Below are positions 5,787 to 12,264 of a stretch of DNA of 12,661 nucleotides, piece after piece (position 1 is the stretch's first letter; every line of letters begins with the position of its first letter). The DNA lies in assembly GCA_959598545.1 (NCBI GenBank), contig CAUGFC010000048.1, positions 1-12,661 on the forward strand, written 5' to 3'. The DNA is from an uncultured Olsenella sp. (GTDB lineage: Bacteria; Actinomycetota; Coriobacteriia; Coriobacteriales; Atopobiaceae). The position numbers and the translations under genes are program-made. The notes below the pieces were generated by a model. It was not told the origin of the DNA, searched no databases, and worked only from the letters and a program-made list of their open reading frames with translations.

Positions 5787-7601
5787 ATGCTGGTCGTCAT
5801 TCGCGGGGCGGGAGACATCGCGTCGGGCATCGCGCTGCGCCTCTACCGCGCGGGCATGCGGGTCGTGATGTGCGACCTGCCTGTCCCCACGTCCATCCGG
5901 CGCACCGTGTGCTTCTCGGAGGCGATCCGCCTGGGCGAGACGAGCGTCGAGGGCGTGCGCGGCGTTCTGTGCGCGGACGCGTCGGCGGCCCGCGCGGCGC
6001 TCGACGCCGGCGACGTCGCCGTGCTCGCGGACCCGGAGGCCTCCTGCGTGCGCGAGCTCGCGCCGGACGCGCTGGTCGACGCGATTCTCGCCAAGCGCAA
6101 CCTGGGAACCACGCGCGACATGGCGCCGGTGGTGGTCGGCGTGGGCCCCGGCTTCACGGCGCCCGTGGACTGCGACGCGGCGGTCGAGACGATGCGCGGC
6201 CACTACCTGGGCCGCGTCTACTACGAGGGCTCGCCGATCCCCAACACGGCGGTGCCCGGGCTCATCGGCGGCTATGCGGGGGAGCGCGTGATGCGCGCGC
6301 CGGCGGGCGGGGTCTTCGAGCCCTGTGTGGAGATCGGCGCCGAGGTGCGCGCCGGGGACGTCTGCGCCACGGTGGCCGGCGAGCCCATGCGCGCCACGAT
6401 CGCGGGCGTGGTGCGAGGGCTCCTCCAGGCGGGCGTGCCCGTTCACGAGGGCATGAAGTGCGGCGACGTGGACCCGCGCTGCCACCCGGAGTACATAGAG
6501 AGCGCCTCCGACAAGGCACTGGCCGTGGGCGGCGGCGTGCTCGAGGCGATTCTCGCGCTCTCGGGCACCTTGGACGAGAAGAGCGCGCAGGCCGAGAAGG
6601 ACGTGCGTCCCGTCAACGGCTCGCTCTCCGACGAGGGCTTCGTCTCCGCGCTCGTGGCGGAGCTCGAGGCAGGGCGGCGCGTGGGGCTGGCGAGCCTGCT
6701 CGCCACGAGCGGCTCGATGCCACGCCACGAGGGTGCGCGCCTGGCAATTCTTGAAAACGGAGCGCTGGTCGGAACTATCGGTGGTGGCGCGATTGAGCAG
6801 CTTGCCATCGAGCGTACCCGCGTGGCGCAGGCGGGCGGCGAGCCGAGTCTGGAGTGGTACCACACGGGCGACGCCATGGCCTGCGGCGGTGACGCGCTGC
6901 TCGCTGTGCGCGCGCTCACGACCGACGACCTGCCTGTTCTTCTCGCCATTCGTGACGCGCTCCTGCGTGACGAGCCCGTCTGCGTGACGGAGTGCTGGGC
7001 GGATGTCACCGCGCCGACAATCGAGGTTGGCCCTGCCGCGCGCCTGAGCTCCCCGTCCTGGGACGATGCCCACGCTATCTACCGCGAGCCCGTCGCCGCG
7101 CCGAGTCGGCTGCACGTCTTTGGCGCCGGGCACGTGGGCGCCGCGCTCGTGGGCCTGGCCGCGGTGGCCGGCTTTGAGGTCCACGTCTACGACGACCGCC
7201 CGGAGCTCGCCACCTCCGAGCGACTGCCGCAGGCAGCAACCGTGACCTGCGGCTCGTTTGACAAGCTTGCTGCCGACGCCGCCATCGGCCCGCGCGACTC
7301 CGTCGTCGTGCTCACGCACGGACACGCCTTCGACGAGACGGTCCTTCTCGCCGTGCTGGCTCGTGACGTCCAGCCGGCCTACGTTGGCTGCATTGGCAGC
7401 GCCCGCAAGGCCGCCCTCGCACGCGAGCACCTCGCTGCCGCCGGCGTGCCACGGGAGTGCATCGACGCCGTGGCCATGCCGATAGGCCTCGCTATCGGTG
7501 CCGTCACGCCCGCCGAGATCGCCCTCGCCATCGTGGCGCAGCTCGTCCGTCGTCGCGCCGAGCGTCGCGGCGAGGGGCCGGGGAAGGGCGAGCGCGCATG
7601 A
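5787..7601 (+). CDS. yqeB: YqeB-XdhC fusion, selenium-dependent molybdenum hydroxylase maturation protein
   Basis: This 604-aa protein joins two maturation factors. Residues 1 to about 270 are YqeB (EF2563 family), with N-terminal RGAGDIASGIALRL and GVGPGFTAPVDCDAAVETMRG further on. The C-terminal part is XdhC/CoxI-like. It has LLATSGSMPRHEGA and GTIGGGAIEQ from about residue 298, ACGGDALL near 367, a Rossmann-type FGAGHVGAALVGLA near 441, and YVGCIGSARK near 531. XdhC proteins bind and modify molybdenum cofactor before insertion into xanthine-dehydrogenase-type enzymes. YqeB is tied to the selenium-dependent version. The fusion suggests both act on one cofactor at one site. The ATG at 5787 is 9 nt from AAGGAGG; a TTG at 5778 would abut it. 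It is likely controlled by the ModE-like palindrome and overlaps the permease start by ATGA. Confidence 0.9.
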   Translation: MLVVIRGAGDIASGIALRLYRAGMRVVMCDLPVPTSIRRTVCFSEAIRLGETSVEGVRGVLCADASAARAALDAGDVAVLADPEASCVRELAPDALVDAILAKRNLGTTRDMAPVVVGVGPGFTAPVDCDAAVETMRGHYLGRVYYEGSPIPNTAVPGLIGGYAGERVMRAPAGGVFEPCVEIGAEVRAGDVCATVAGEPMRATIAGVVRGLLQAGVPVHEGMKCGDVDPRCHPEYIESASDKALAVGGGVLEAILALSGTLDEKSAQAEKDVRPVNGSLSDEGFVSALVAELEAGRRVGLASLLATSGSMPRHEGARLAILENGALVGTIGGGAIEQLAIERTRVAQAGGEPSLEWYHTGDAMACGGDALLAVRALTTDDLPVLLAIRDALLRDEPVCVTECWADVTAPTIEVGPAARLSSPSWDDAHAIYREPVAAPSRLHVFGAGHVGAALVGLAAVAGFEVHVYDDRPELATSERLPQAATVTCGSFDKLAADAAIGPRDSVVVLTHGHAFDETVLLAVLARDVQPAYVGCIGSARKAALAREHLAAAGVPRECIDAVAMPIGLAIGAVTPAEIALAIVAQLVRRRAERRGEGPGKGERA

Positions 7602-8644
7602 CGGCCCTCGCCCGCAAACACCCTGGCCGCATCATCGCCCTTCTCGGCGTGCTGCTCGTGGTCACAGTTCTCGTGTCGCTGGCGCTTGGCCGTTACCCCA
7701 TCGGCCCGGTCGACGCGCTCGGGCTGCTGCTCTCCCGCGTGACTCCCGGCCTCGGCGACTTCTCCGCGCAGCAGGAGACGCTCTTCTTCAACGTGCGCCT
7801 GCCGCGCATCCTGCTCGTGATCCTCGTGGGTGCGAGCCTCTCGGCCGCCGGTGCCGCCTTTCAGGGCATCTTCCAGAACCCGCTCGTCTCGCCGGACTTC
7901 CTCGGTGCGTCACAGGGCGCGGCCTTTGGAGCGTGCTGGGCAATACTTGCGGGGGCTGGCTCGCTTGTGATCTCCGGCTCGGCCTTTGCCGTATCGCTCG
8001 CCGCGGTGGGAATCGTGCTTTTGGTGAGCGGCCGGGCGCGCGGCAACCGGATCCTCGTGACCGTGCTCGCCGGCATCATGGTGAAGTCGCTCTTCGAGGC
8101 CGGCGTCTCCTACACCAAGCTCGTGGCCGACCCGTCCAACCAGCTGCAGGCCATCACCTTTTGGCTGCTTGGCTCGTTCAACGGCGCCAAGGTTGCCGAC
8201 CTTGTGCTGGCGGCGGGCCCTATCGTCATTGGGCTCGTTGGCCTCATGGCCATGCGCTGGCGCCTCAACGTCCTCACGATGTCCGACGACGAGGCGCTAT
8301 CCATGGGTGTGAACGCCCCGCGGGTGCGCGCCGTGGCCGTGCTCTTCTCGGCTCTCGTGACCGCGGCGAGCGTGGCGGTCTCTGGGCTCATCGGCTGGGT
8401 GGGGCTCGTGGTGCCGCACCTCACGCGCGGACTGGTGGGCAGCGACTACCGGCATCTCCTGCCGGCCAGCATGCTCGCGGGGGCAACGTTTCTGATGGTG
8501 GTCGACAATCTGGCGCGGACGATTACGACGAGCGAAGACATCGCGCGGCTTGCGCTCACGGCGGAGATTCCCATTGGCATCCTCACGTCCGTGGTGGGCG
8601 CGCCGTTCTTCCTGTGGCTCATCGTGAAGAGGGGGCGTGGCTGA
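7598..8644 (+). CDS. FecCD/BtuC-family ABC importer permease
   Basis: This 348-aa polytopic membrane protein of the type II importer permease family (FecCD/BtuC/MolB) has many hydrophobic segments. Family motifs are VRLPRILLVILVGASLSAAGAAFQGIFQNPLVSP in the first third, SMGVNAPRVR in the coupling region, GLIGWVGLVVPHLTR, and EIPIGILTSVVGAPFFLWL at the end. It forms the transmembrane channel with the ATPase encoded 1 bp downstream. The ATG overlaps the yqeB-xdhC stop (ATGA), with GGGAAGGG upstream, so translation is coupled. Homologs carry ferric siderophores, haem, cobalamin, or molybdate/tungstate. The fused cofactor gene and the ModE-like operator favour an oxyanion here, but sequence alone does not decide. 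Confidence 0.9.
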   Translation: MTALARKHPGRIIALLGVLLVVTVLVSLALGRYPIGPVDALGLLLSRVTPGLGDFSAQQETLFFNVRLPRILLVILVGASLSAAGAAFQGIFQNPLVSPDFLGASQGAAFGACWAILAGAGSLVISGSAFAVSLAAVGIVLLVSGRARGNRILVTVLAGIMVKSLFEAGVSYTKLVADPSNQLQAITFWLLGSFNGAKVADLVLAAGPIVIGLVGLMAMRWRLNVLTMSDDEALSMGVNAPRVRAVAVLFSALVTAASVAVSGLIGWVGLVVPHLTRGLVGSDYRHLLPASMLAGATFLMVVDNLARTITTSEDIARLALTAEIPIGILTSVVGAPFFLWLIVKRGRG

Positions 8645-8645
8645 C

Positions 8646-9425
8646 ATGAGTTTCCAGATCTCCGGCCTCGGCTTCTCCTACGGCGACCACGCGGTGCTCG
8701 AGGGCGTGGACCTCTCCGTCGCGGACGGCGAGCTCGCGTGCGTGCTCGGACCCAACGGCGTGGGCAAGACCACGCTCTTCCGCTGCATCCTGGGCCTCGA
8801 GCGCCCGCGCGCGGGGACCATCCTCGTGAACGGACGGCCGCTCGAGGAGCTCTCTGTTGCAGAGCGCGCACGCGAGATGGCCTTTGTCCCACAGAGCCAC
8901 GCGCAGGTCTTTGACTACGAGGTGCTCGACGTCGTGCTCATGAGCGCGGCGTCGCGCCTGGGGCCGCTGCGTGCTCCTGCGGCCGCCGACCGCGCCCGCG
9001 CTGAGGAGGCGCTCGAGCGCGTGGGCGTTGCGCACCTCGCGCACCGGAGCTTCATGCAGGTCTCGGGAGGGGAGCGGCAGCTCGTCCTTATCGCCCGTGC
9101 CATCGCGCAGGACGCGCGCTCGATCGTGATGGACGAGCCCACGAGCGCGCTCGACTTTGGCAACACGGCGCGCGTGATGGCGGTCGTGCGGCGGCTTGCG
9201 AGCGAGGGGCTCTCGGTCATTGCGTCCACGCACGCGCCCGACCTGGCCTACCTCTACGCGGACACGGTGCTCGCGCTCGACGGCGGACGCGTCCGCGCGT
9301 GCGGCTCGCCGGCCGACGTCATCACCGGGCCGCTCCTGAGCGAGCTCTACGGCCTGCCCGTGGAGGTCAGCTCGCTTCACAACGACAAGGCGCGCGCCTG
9401 CGTGCCACTGGACATGACGAAGTAG
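8646..9425 (+). CDS. ABC importer ATP-binding protein (FecE/BtuD/MolC type)
   Basis: This 259-aa cytoplasmic ATPase has all ABC motifs intact: Walker A GPNGVGKT (35-42), Q-loop glutamine Q83 in FVPQSH, signature VSGGERQ (139-145), Walker B SIVMDEP with catalytic E164, D-loop SALD, and switch histidine H196 in ASTHAPD. It energises the permease encoded just before it. The two genes are separated by 1 bp. The ATG at 8646 is preferred over a GTG at 8637 because AGGGGG (8630-8635) is 10 nt from it and only 1 nt from the GTG. Its stop codon shares its last base with a hairpin preceding the binding-protein gene. The substrate is assigned from context only. Confidence 0.92.
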   Translation: MSFQISGLGFSYGDHAVLEGVDLSVADGELACVLGPNGVGKTTLFRCILGLERPRAGTILVNGRPLEELSVAERAREMAFVPQSHAQVFDYEVLDVVLMSAASRLGPLRAPAAADRARAEEALERVGVAHLAHRSFMQVSGGERQLVLIARAIAQDARSIVMDEPTSALDFGNTARVMAVVRRLASEGLSVIASTHAPDLAYLYADTVLALDGGRVRACGSPADVITGPLLSELYGLPVEVSSLHNDKARACVPLDMTK

Positions 9426-9451
9426 GTCAAAGGGGGCTGTCTCCTTTGACC
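9425..9451 (+). repeat. 12-bp-stem hairpin between ATPase and binding-protein genes
   Basis: GGTCAAAGG (9425-9433) pairs with CCTTTGACC (9443-9451). The inner GGG pairs with TCT through two G-U pairs, giving a 12-bp RNA stem with a CUG loop. It starts on the last base of the ATPase stop codon. No T-tract follows, so it is more likely a REP-like insertion or an mRNA-stabilising structure than a full terminator. It shares the core GGRCTGTC with a sequence at 11068-11075. Confidence 0.65.
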
Positions 9452-9469
9452 CATCGGAAGGGAGAAGAG

Positions 9470-10567
9470 ATGAGGAGAAGGACGTTTTTTTCGGCAGTTG
9501 CGGCGCTTGCGGTGGCTGCGTCTCTCGGGGCGTGCGGGGGTACATCTGCCGCGCAGCCCGACGGCCAGCAGCCCGCGGCTGAGCCCGCCGCAACGCGTGT
9601 GGTCACGGACTCGCTCGGACGTGAGGTGGAGATCCCGGCCGAGGTCGAGCGCATCGCGGCGTCCGGTCCGGTGGCCCAGCAGGTGCTGCTCACGGTGGCT
9701 CCCGAGAAGATGGTCGGCCTCTCCGGCGAGCTCGCGGACGAGCAGCTTGCCTATCTCGGCGAGGACCTCGCCGACCTGCCCGTTTTTGGCCAGATCTACG
9801 GCGGCAAGGGCGACTTCAACAAGGAGGCCGTCGCCGCGGCGGACCCGCAGCTGATCATTGACATCGGCGAGGCCAAGGACTCGCTCGCCGAGGAGCTGGA
9901 CACGCTGCAGGAGCAGATCGGCATCCCGTGCGTGCACATCGACTCGACCGACCTCCACAGCTACGCCGACCTCTACGACCAGCTCGCGAACATCCTGGAC
10001 TCCGAGAAGGCCGCCGAGCTCGCGGACTACTGCCGTGACGCGGTGGCCGAGGTCGAGGACGTCGTCGCGGCGGTCCCGCAAGATGAGCGCCCGCGTGCGG
10101 CGTACCTGCTCGGCGATACCGGCACCAACGCGATGGCGCGCGGCGGCTTCCAGTCCGGCATCATCGACCTGTGCTCCGAGAACGTCGTCGTGGTGGACGA
10201 CCCGTCGTCCAGCGGCAAGGGCAACGAGATCGGCCTCGAGCAGATCGCGGTCTGGGACCCCGAGCTCATCGTCTTCGTGGGCGACTCGATCTACGACACG
10301 GTTGGAGACGAGCCGGCGTGGGCCGAGCTCAGCGCCATCAAGTCCGGCAACTACTTCCGCGCGCCGAGCGAGCCCTACAACTGGATCTCCATGCCGGCCT
10401 CGGTCAACCAGATCATCGGTCTGCAGTGGTACGCGCGCCTGTGCTACCCGGAGCGCTTCGACGACGACCTGCGCGACGTGGTGGGGGAGTACTACCAGCT
10501 CTTCTACGGCCACGACCTCGCGGACGAGGAGTACGACGCGCTGATGCGCGGCGCCGTGCGGGAGTAG
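9470..10567 (+). CDS. ABC importer substrate-binding lipoprotein (periplasmic-binding-protein class III)
   Basis: This 365-aa extracellular lipoprotein has a signal peptide MRRRTFFSAVAALAVAASLG ending in lipobox LGAC, with C22 as the lipidated residue, then a G/A/Q/P-rich linker. The mature part begins VTDSLGREVEIPAEVERI, typical of the FepB/BtuF/MolA fold, with a central NKEAVAAADPQLIID motif. It captures the ligand for the permease encoded two genes upstream. The ligand is not evident. MolA-like oxyanion binding is suggested by the ModE-like operator, and siderophore, haem or corrinoid binding remains possible. The ATG at 9470 has AAGGGAGAAG upstream. It is the last gene of the transport operon. 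An inverted-repeat element starts 3 nt after its stop. Confidence 0.9.
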   Translation: MRRRTFFSAVAALAVAASLGACGGTSAAQPDGQQPAAEPAATRVVTDSLGREVEIPAEVERIAASGPVAQQVLLTVAPEKMVGLSGELADEQLAYLGEDLADLPVFGQIYGGKGDFNKEAVAAADPQLIIDIGEAKDSLAEELDTLQEQIGIPCVHIDSTDLHSYADLYDQLANILDSEKAAELADYCRDAVAEVEDVVAAVPQDERPRAAYLLGDTGTNAMARGGFQSGIIDLCSENVVVVDDPSSSGKGNEIGLEQIAVWDPELIVFVGDSIYDTVGDEPAWAELSAIKSGNYFRAPSEPYNWISMPASVNQIIGLQWYARLCYPERFDDDLRDVVGEYYQLFYGHDLADEEYDALMRGAVRE

Positions 10568-10570
10568 GTT

Positions 10571-10697
10571 CGCCGAGTCTGTAGTTTTTTACGACCGGGC
10601 AAAGTACAGACTCGATGAGCAAAGCGTCTACCTGCGGCTCTCTACTCTGAAATCGAGTCTGTACTTGAGGTTGCGCCAGAAAACTACAGACTCGGCG
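10571..10697. repeat. 127-bp nested inverted-repeat element, copy B
   Basis: Outer arms 10571-10588 and 10680-10697 are perfect 18-nt complements. Inner arms 10603-10616 and 10652-10665 are perfect 14-nt complements. Both pairs centre on 10634. Each half is also an inverted repeat of CGAGTCTGTA, so four copies of GAGTCTGTA alternate, and either one long or two short hairpins can form. The centre holds GTCTACCTGCGG (10626-10637), starting 8 nt left of the midpoint, as in copy A. It fills the gap between convergent genes, and its right arm supplies the NTPase stop codon (10684-10686). It may act as a bidirectional terminator. Confidence 0.85.
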
Positions 10698-11277
10698 CTG
10701 GCGACGTGCCGCCTGGGACGAGAAGGGCCTCGCGCAGCCGGCGGGCGCCCGGCTCGTCGGGGGAGAGGGGCTCGACGGATTGCCAGCTTCGAGCAAAGCG
10801 CGCGGCAGCCTCCCCGGCGAGCGACGAGCGCACGACCACGAGGGCGTTCGGCCAGGCAGGCTTGGGCTCGCCGTCCAGTAGGGCGAGCGCCGCGGTGAGC
10901 CCGCCGCCGCGATGCAGCTCGAGCGGGCCGACCTCGTCGATGACGAGAAGGCCGGGCCGCCCGTCGCCCGTGGCCTCCGCCGCGAGCCCGGCGAGGTGCG
11001 CGTTCACGCGGTCGAGCGCCGCTGTGTCGAAGTCCCAGCCCAGGCCGTCCGCACATCTGTAAATTGGGGACTGTCCACCATTAACAGGCGTGGCGAGAAG
11101 GACGCGCTCGCGCGAGGGCAGGAGCACGTTCTCGATCCCGACCTTCTCGCCGTCGCGCCACACGCCGGGCGCGAGCACGCCGCGCACGGGAACGCCCGCC
11201 GCCTCGAGCTTGCGCACGCGCGTCTCGAGCCACGTGGTCTTGCCCGTCCGGACGTCCCCGGTGAGAATGAACAGCAT
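10684..11277 (-). CDS. P-loop NTPase, THEP1/DUF2478-like
   Basis: This 197-aa small nucleoside-triphosphatase-like protein starts MLFILTGDVRTGKTTW with P-loop GDVRTGKT (7-14). RDGEKVGIENVLL follows, where THEP1 proteins have a GkriGF-type motif, and then Walker B LLVIDEVGPLEL (110-121). Relatives hydrolyse nucleotides. The DUF2478 branch is associated with molybdate transport genes, which fits the setting, but its substrate is unknown. The start has GGGAGG 4 nt upstream. Codons for residues 66-74 (NGGQSPIYR) fall in an AT-rich patch resembling a short palindromic repeat. The last codons and stop lie in inverted-repeat copy B. It is divergent from the DUF364 gene with 33 bp between starts, which suggests a related function. 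Confidence 0.8.
   Translation of the reverse strand: MLFILTGDVRTGKTTWLETRVRKLEAAGVPVRGVLAPGVWRDGEKVGIENVLLPSRERVLLATPVNGGQSPIYRCADGLGWDFDTAALDRVNAHLAGLAAEATGDGRPGLLVIDEVGPLELHRGGGLTAALALLDGEPKPAWPNALVVVRSSLAGEAAARFARSWQSVEPLSPDEPGARRLREALLVPGGTSPAPSL
11064..11080. repeat. short palindromic-repeat remnant inside the NTPase gene
   Basis: TTGGGGACTGTCCACCA contains a perfect GGAC-T-GTCC palindrome (11068-11076) and shares GGRCTGTC with the hairpin at 9425-9451. The surrounding 11056-11085 is much richer in A+T than the rest of the gene. The reading frame stays open, coding NGGQSPIYR. This may be a repeat insertion that added residues between the LLATP strand and GWDFD. Confidence 0.45.
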
Positions 11278-11310
11278 GCAGCCTCCCGACAACCCAACCT
11301 GGAGGAAATG

Positions 11311-12120
11311 ATGACAGACGCGTGGTCGCTCTACGACCGGATGATCGCCCAGATTCCCGAGGACGTCCTCGTGCGGCACGTGGTCATGGGCGCGCACCAC
11401 TGCCTCGTCGAGGCCGAGTGCGGGACGGGCGTGGCCGCGCTCCATCGCGGCGGCGCGCGCCTGCGCATGGAGCGCGGCTGGGCGGGCTGCCCCCTGCGCG
11501 AGCTCGCGACCTGCGCCAAGTCCTGGGGCTTCGAGGTCGCGTCGGCGGGCGTGGCCGCCCTCAACGCCTGGCACAACCAGCCCGGGCGCCTGGGCGCGCT
11601 CGGCCTGGTCGAGGACGCGCCGAGCACCGACCCCTTCGACTTCCTGCCCGTGGTGGCCGCCCGCATGGCGGCCGAGAAGAACGACGGCTCGCTGCCCCGC
11701 GCGGTGGTGGTCGGCCACTTCCCGCACCTCGCGGCCCTTGCGGAGCAGGCGGACGTCGCCGTGCTCGAGCGCGCCGCCCGCACGGACGCAGATCTGCCGG
11801 ACACCGCCTGCGAGTACCTGCTCCCGGGCTGCGACCTCGCCGTCATGACGGGCATGACGCTCGCAAACAAGACCATGCCGCGCCTGCTTGAGCTCGCGCG
11901 CGATGCGCTCGCGACCGTGGTCGGGCCGTCGGCCACGATCTGCGCTCAGGTCCTCAACGTGGGCGCGGACCTCGTCGCCGGCAGCGTGGTCGCCGACGCC
12001 GCGCTCGCCCGCGAGGTCGTGACCTGCGGCGCCCCGCTCCATGGCTGCGGCGCGCTCGAGCACGTGCTCGTGGCCGCGCCCCGTGGCCGCGTCGCCCTGG
12101 CGGCCGCCTTCCCAATGTAA
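11311..12120 (+). CDS. DUF4213/DUF364 putative heavy-metal chelation protein
   Basis: This 269-aa cytoplasmic protein has no signal peptide or membrane segment. The first 90 or so residues match the DUF4213 enolase-N-terminal-like part: DVLVRHVVMGAHHCLVE, then GWAGCPLRELATC. The remainder is DUF364: AVVVGHFPHLAALAEQADVAVLER, LPDTACEYLLPGCDLAVMTGMTLANKTMPRLL, VVGPSATI and PLHGCGALEH. The family is named for putative metal chelation from structure and neighbourhood, and no reaction is established. Conserved-looking Cys and His could bind metal. Homologs often sit next to metal or oxyanion importers, as here. The ATG at 11311 has GGAGG 5 nt upstream. An ATG at 11308 would be too close to it. A small hairpin follows the stop directly. 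Confidence 0.82.
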   Translation: MTDAWSLYDRMIAQIPEDVLVRHVVMGAHHCLVEAECGTGVAALHRGGARLRMERGWAGCPLRELATCAKSWGFEVASAGVAALNAWHNQPGRLGALGLVEDAPSTDPFDFLPVVAARMAAEKNDGSLPRAVVVGHFPHLAALAEQADVAVLERAARTDADLPDTACEYLLPGCDLAVMTGMTLANKTMPRLLELARDALATVVGPSATICAQVLNVGADLVAGSVVADAALAREVVTCGAPLHGCGALEHVLVAAPRGRVALAAAFPM

Positions 12121-12135
12121 GGGCTTTGTAAGCCC
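12121..12135 (+). terminator. short hairpin after the DUF364 gene
   Basis: GGGCTT (12121-12126) pairs with AAGCCC (12130-12135) across a TGT loop, directly after the TAA stop. It is followed by G+C-rich sequence rather than T residues, so it would be at best a weak or factor-assisted terminator. Confidence 0.35.
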
Positions 12136-12170
12136 CGGGCGAGCGAGGGCCCCCGCCGTCCTTCTCGCCC

Positions 12171-12211
12171 TTGCAACATGCGCGTTTACGCTATCCTTAT
12201 CGGGCGTTTAC
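12171..12211 (+). promoter_or_regulatory. candidate promoter and PHO-box-like repeats of the phosphate transporter
   Basis: GCGTTTAC occurs at 12182-12189 and again at 12204-12211, exactly 22 bp apart (two 11-bp units), which is the periodicity of PhoP/PhoB boxes. Actinobacterial PHO boxes are built on GTTCAC-like units, close to GTTTAC. TTGCAA (12171-12176) and TATCCT (12192-12197) could be -35 and -10, with a short 15-bp spacer. The rest of the 144-bp gap holds no other feature apart from the ribosome-binding site. No direct evidence for Pho control is present. Confidence 0.35.
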
Positions 12212-12264
12212 AAAGCTGTGACAATTGCCCGCCCCCGCGCGGCATAGAGGAAGCGAGTGCGCCC

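Noticed and set aside
5715..7430. 571-codon minus-strand frame opposite yqeB-xdhC
   Set aside because: It shadows a gene with clear motifs. The product resembles no family and would read through the ModE-like palindrome.
9377..10513. 378-codon minus-strand frame opposite the binding-protein gene
   Set aside because: The plus-strand frame has a signal peptide, lipobox and family motifs. The minus frame has none.
7598..10567. Firm annotation of the importer as iron-siderophore uptake
   Set aside because: The family is shared by siderophore, haem, cobalamin and molybdate/tungstate importers. Nothing in the sequence supports iron specifically, and the context points to Mo/W.
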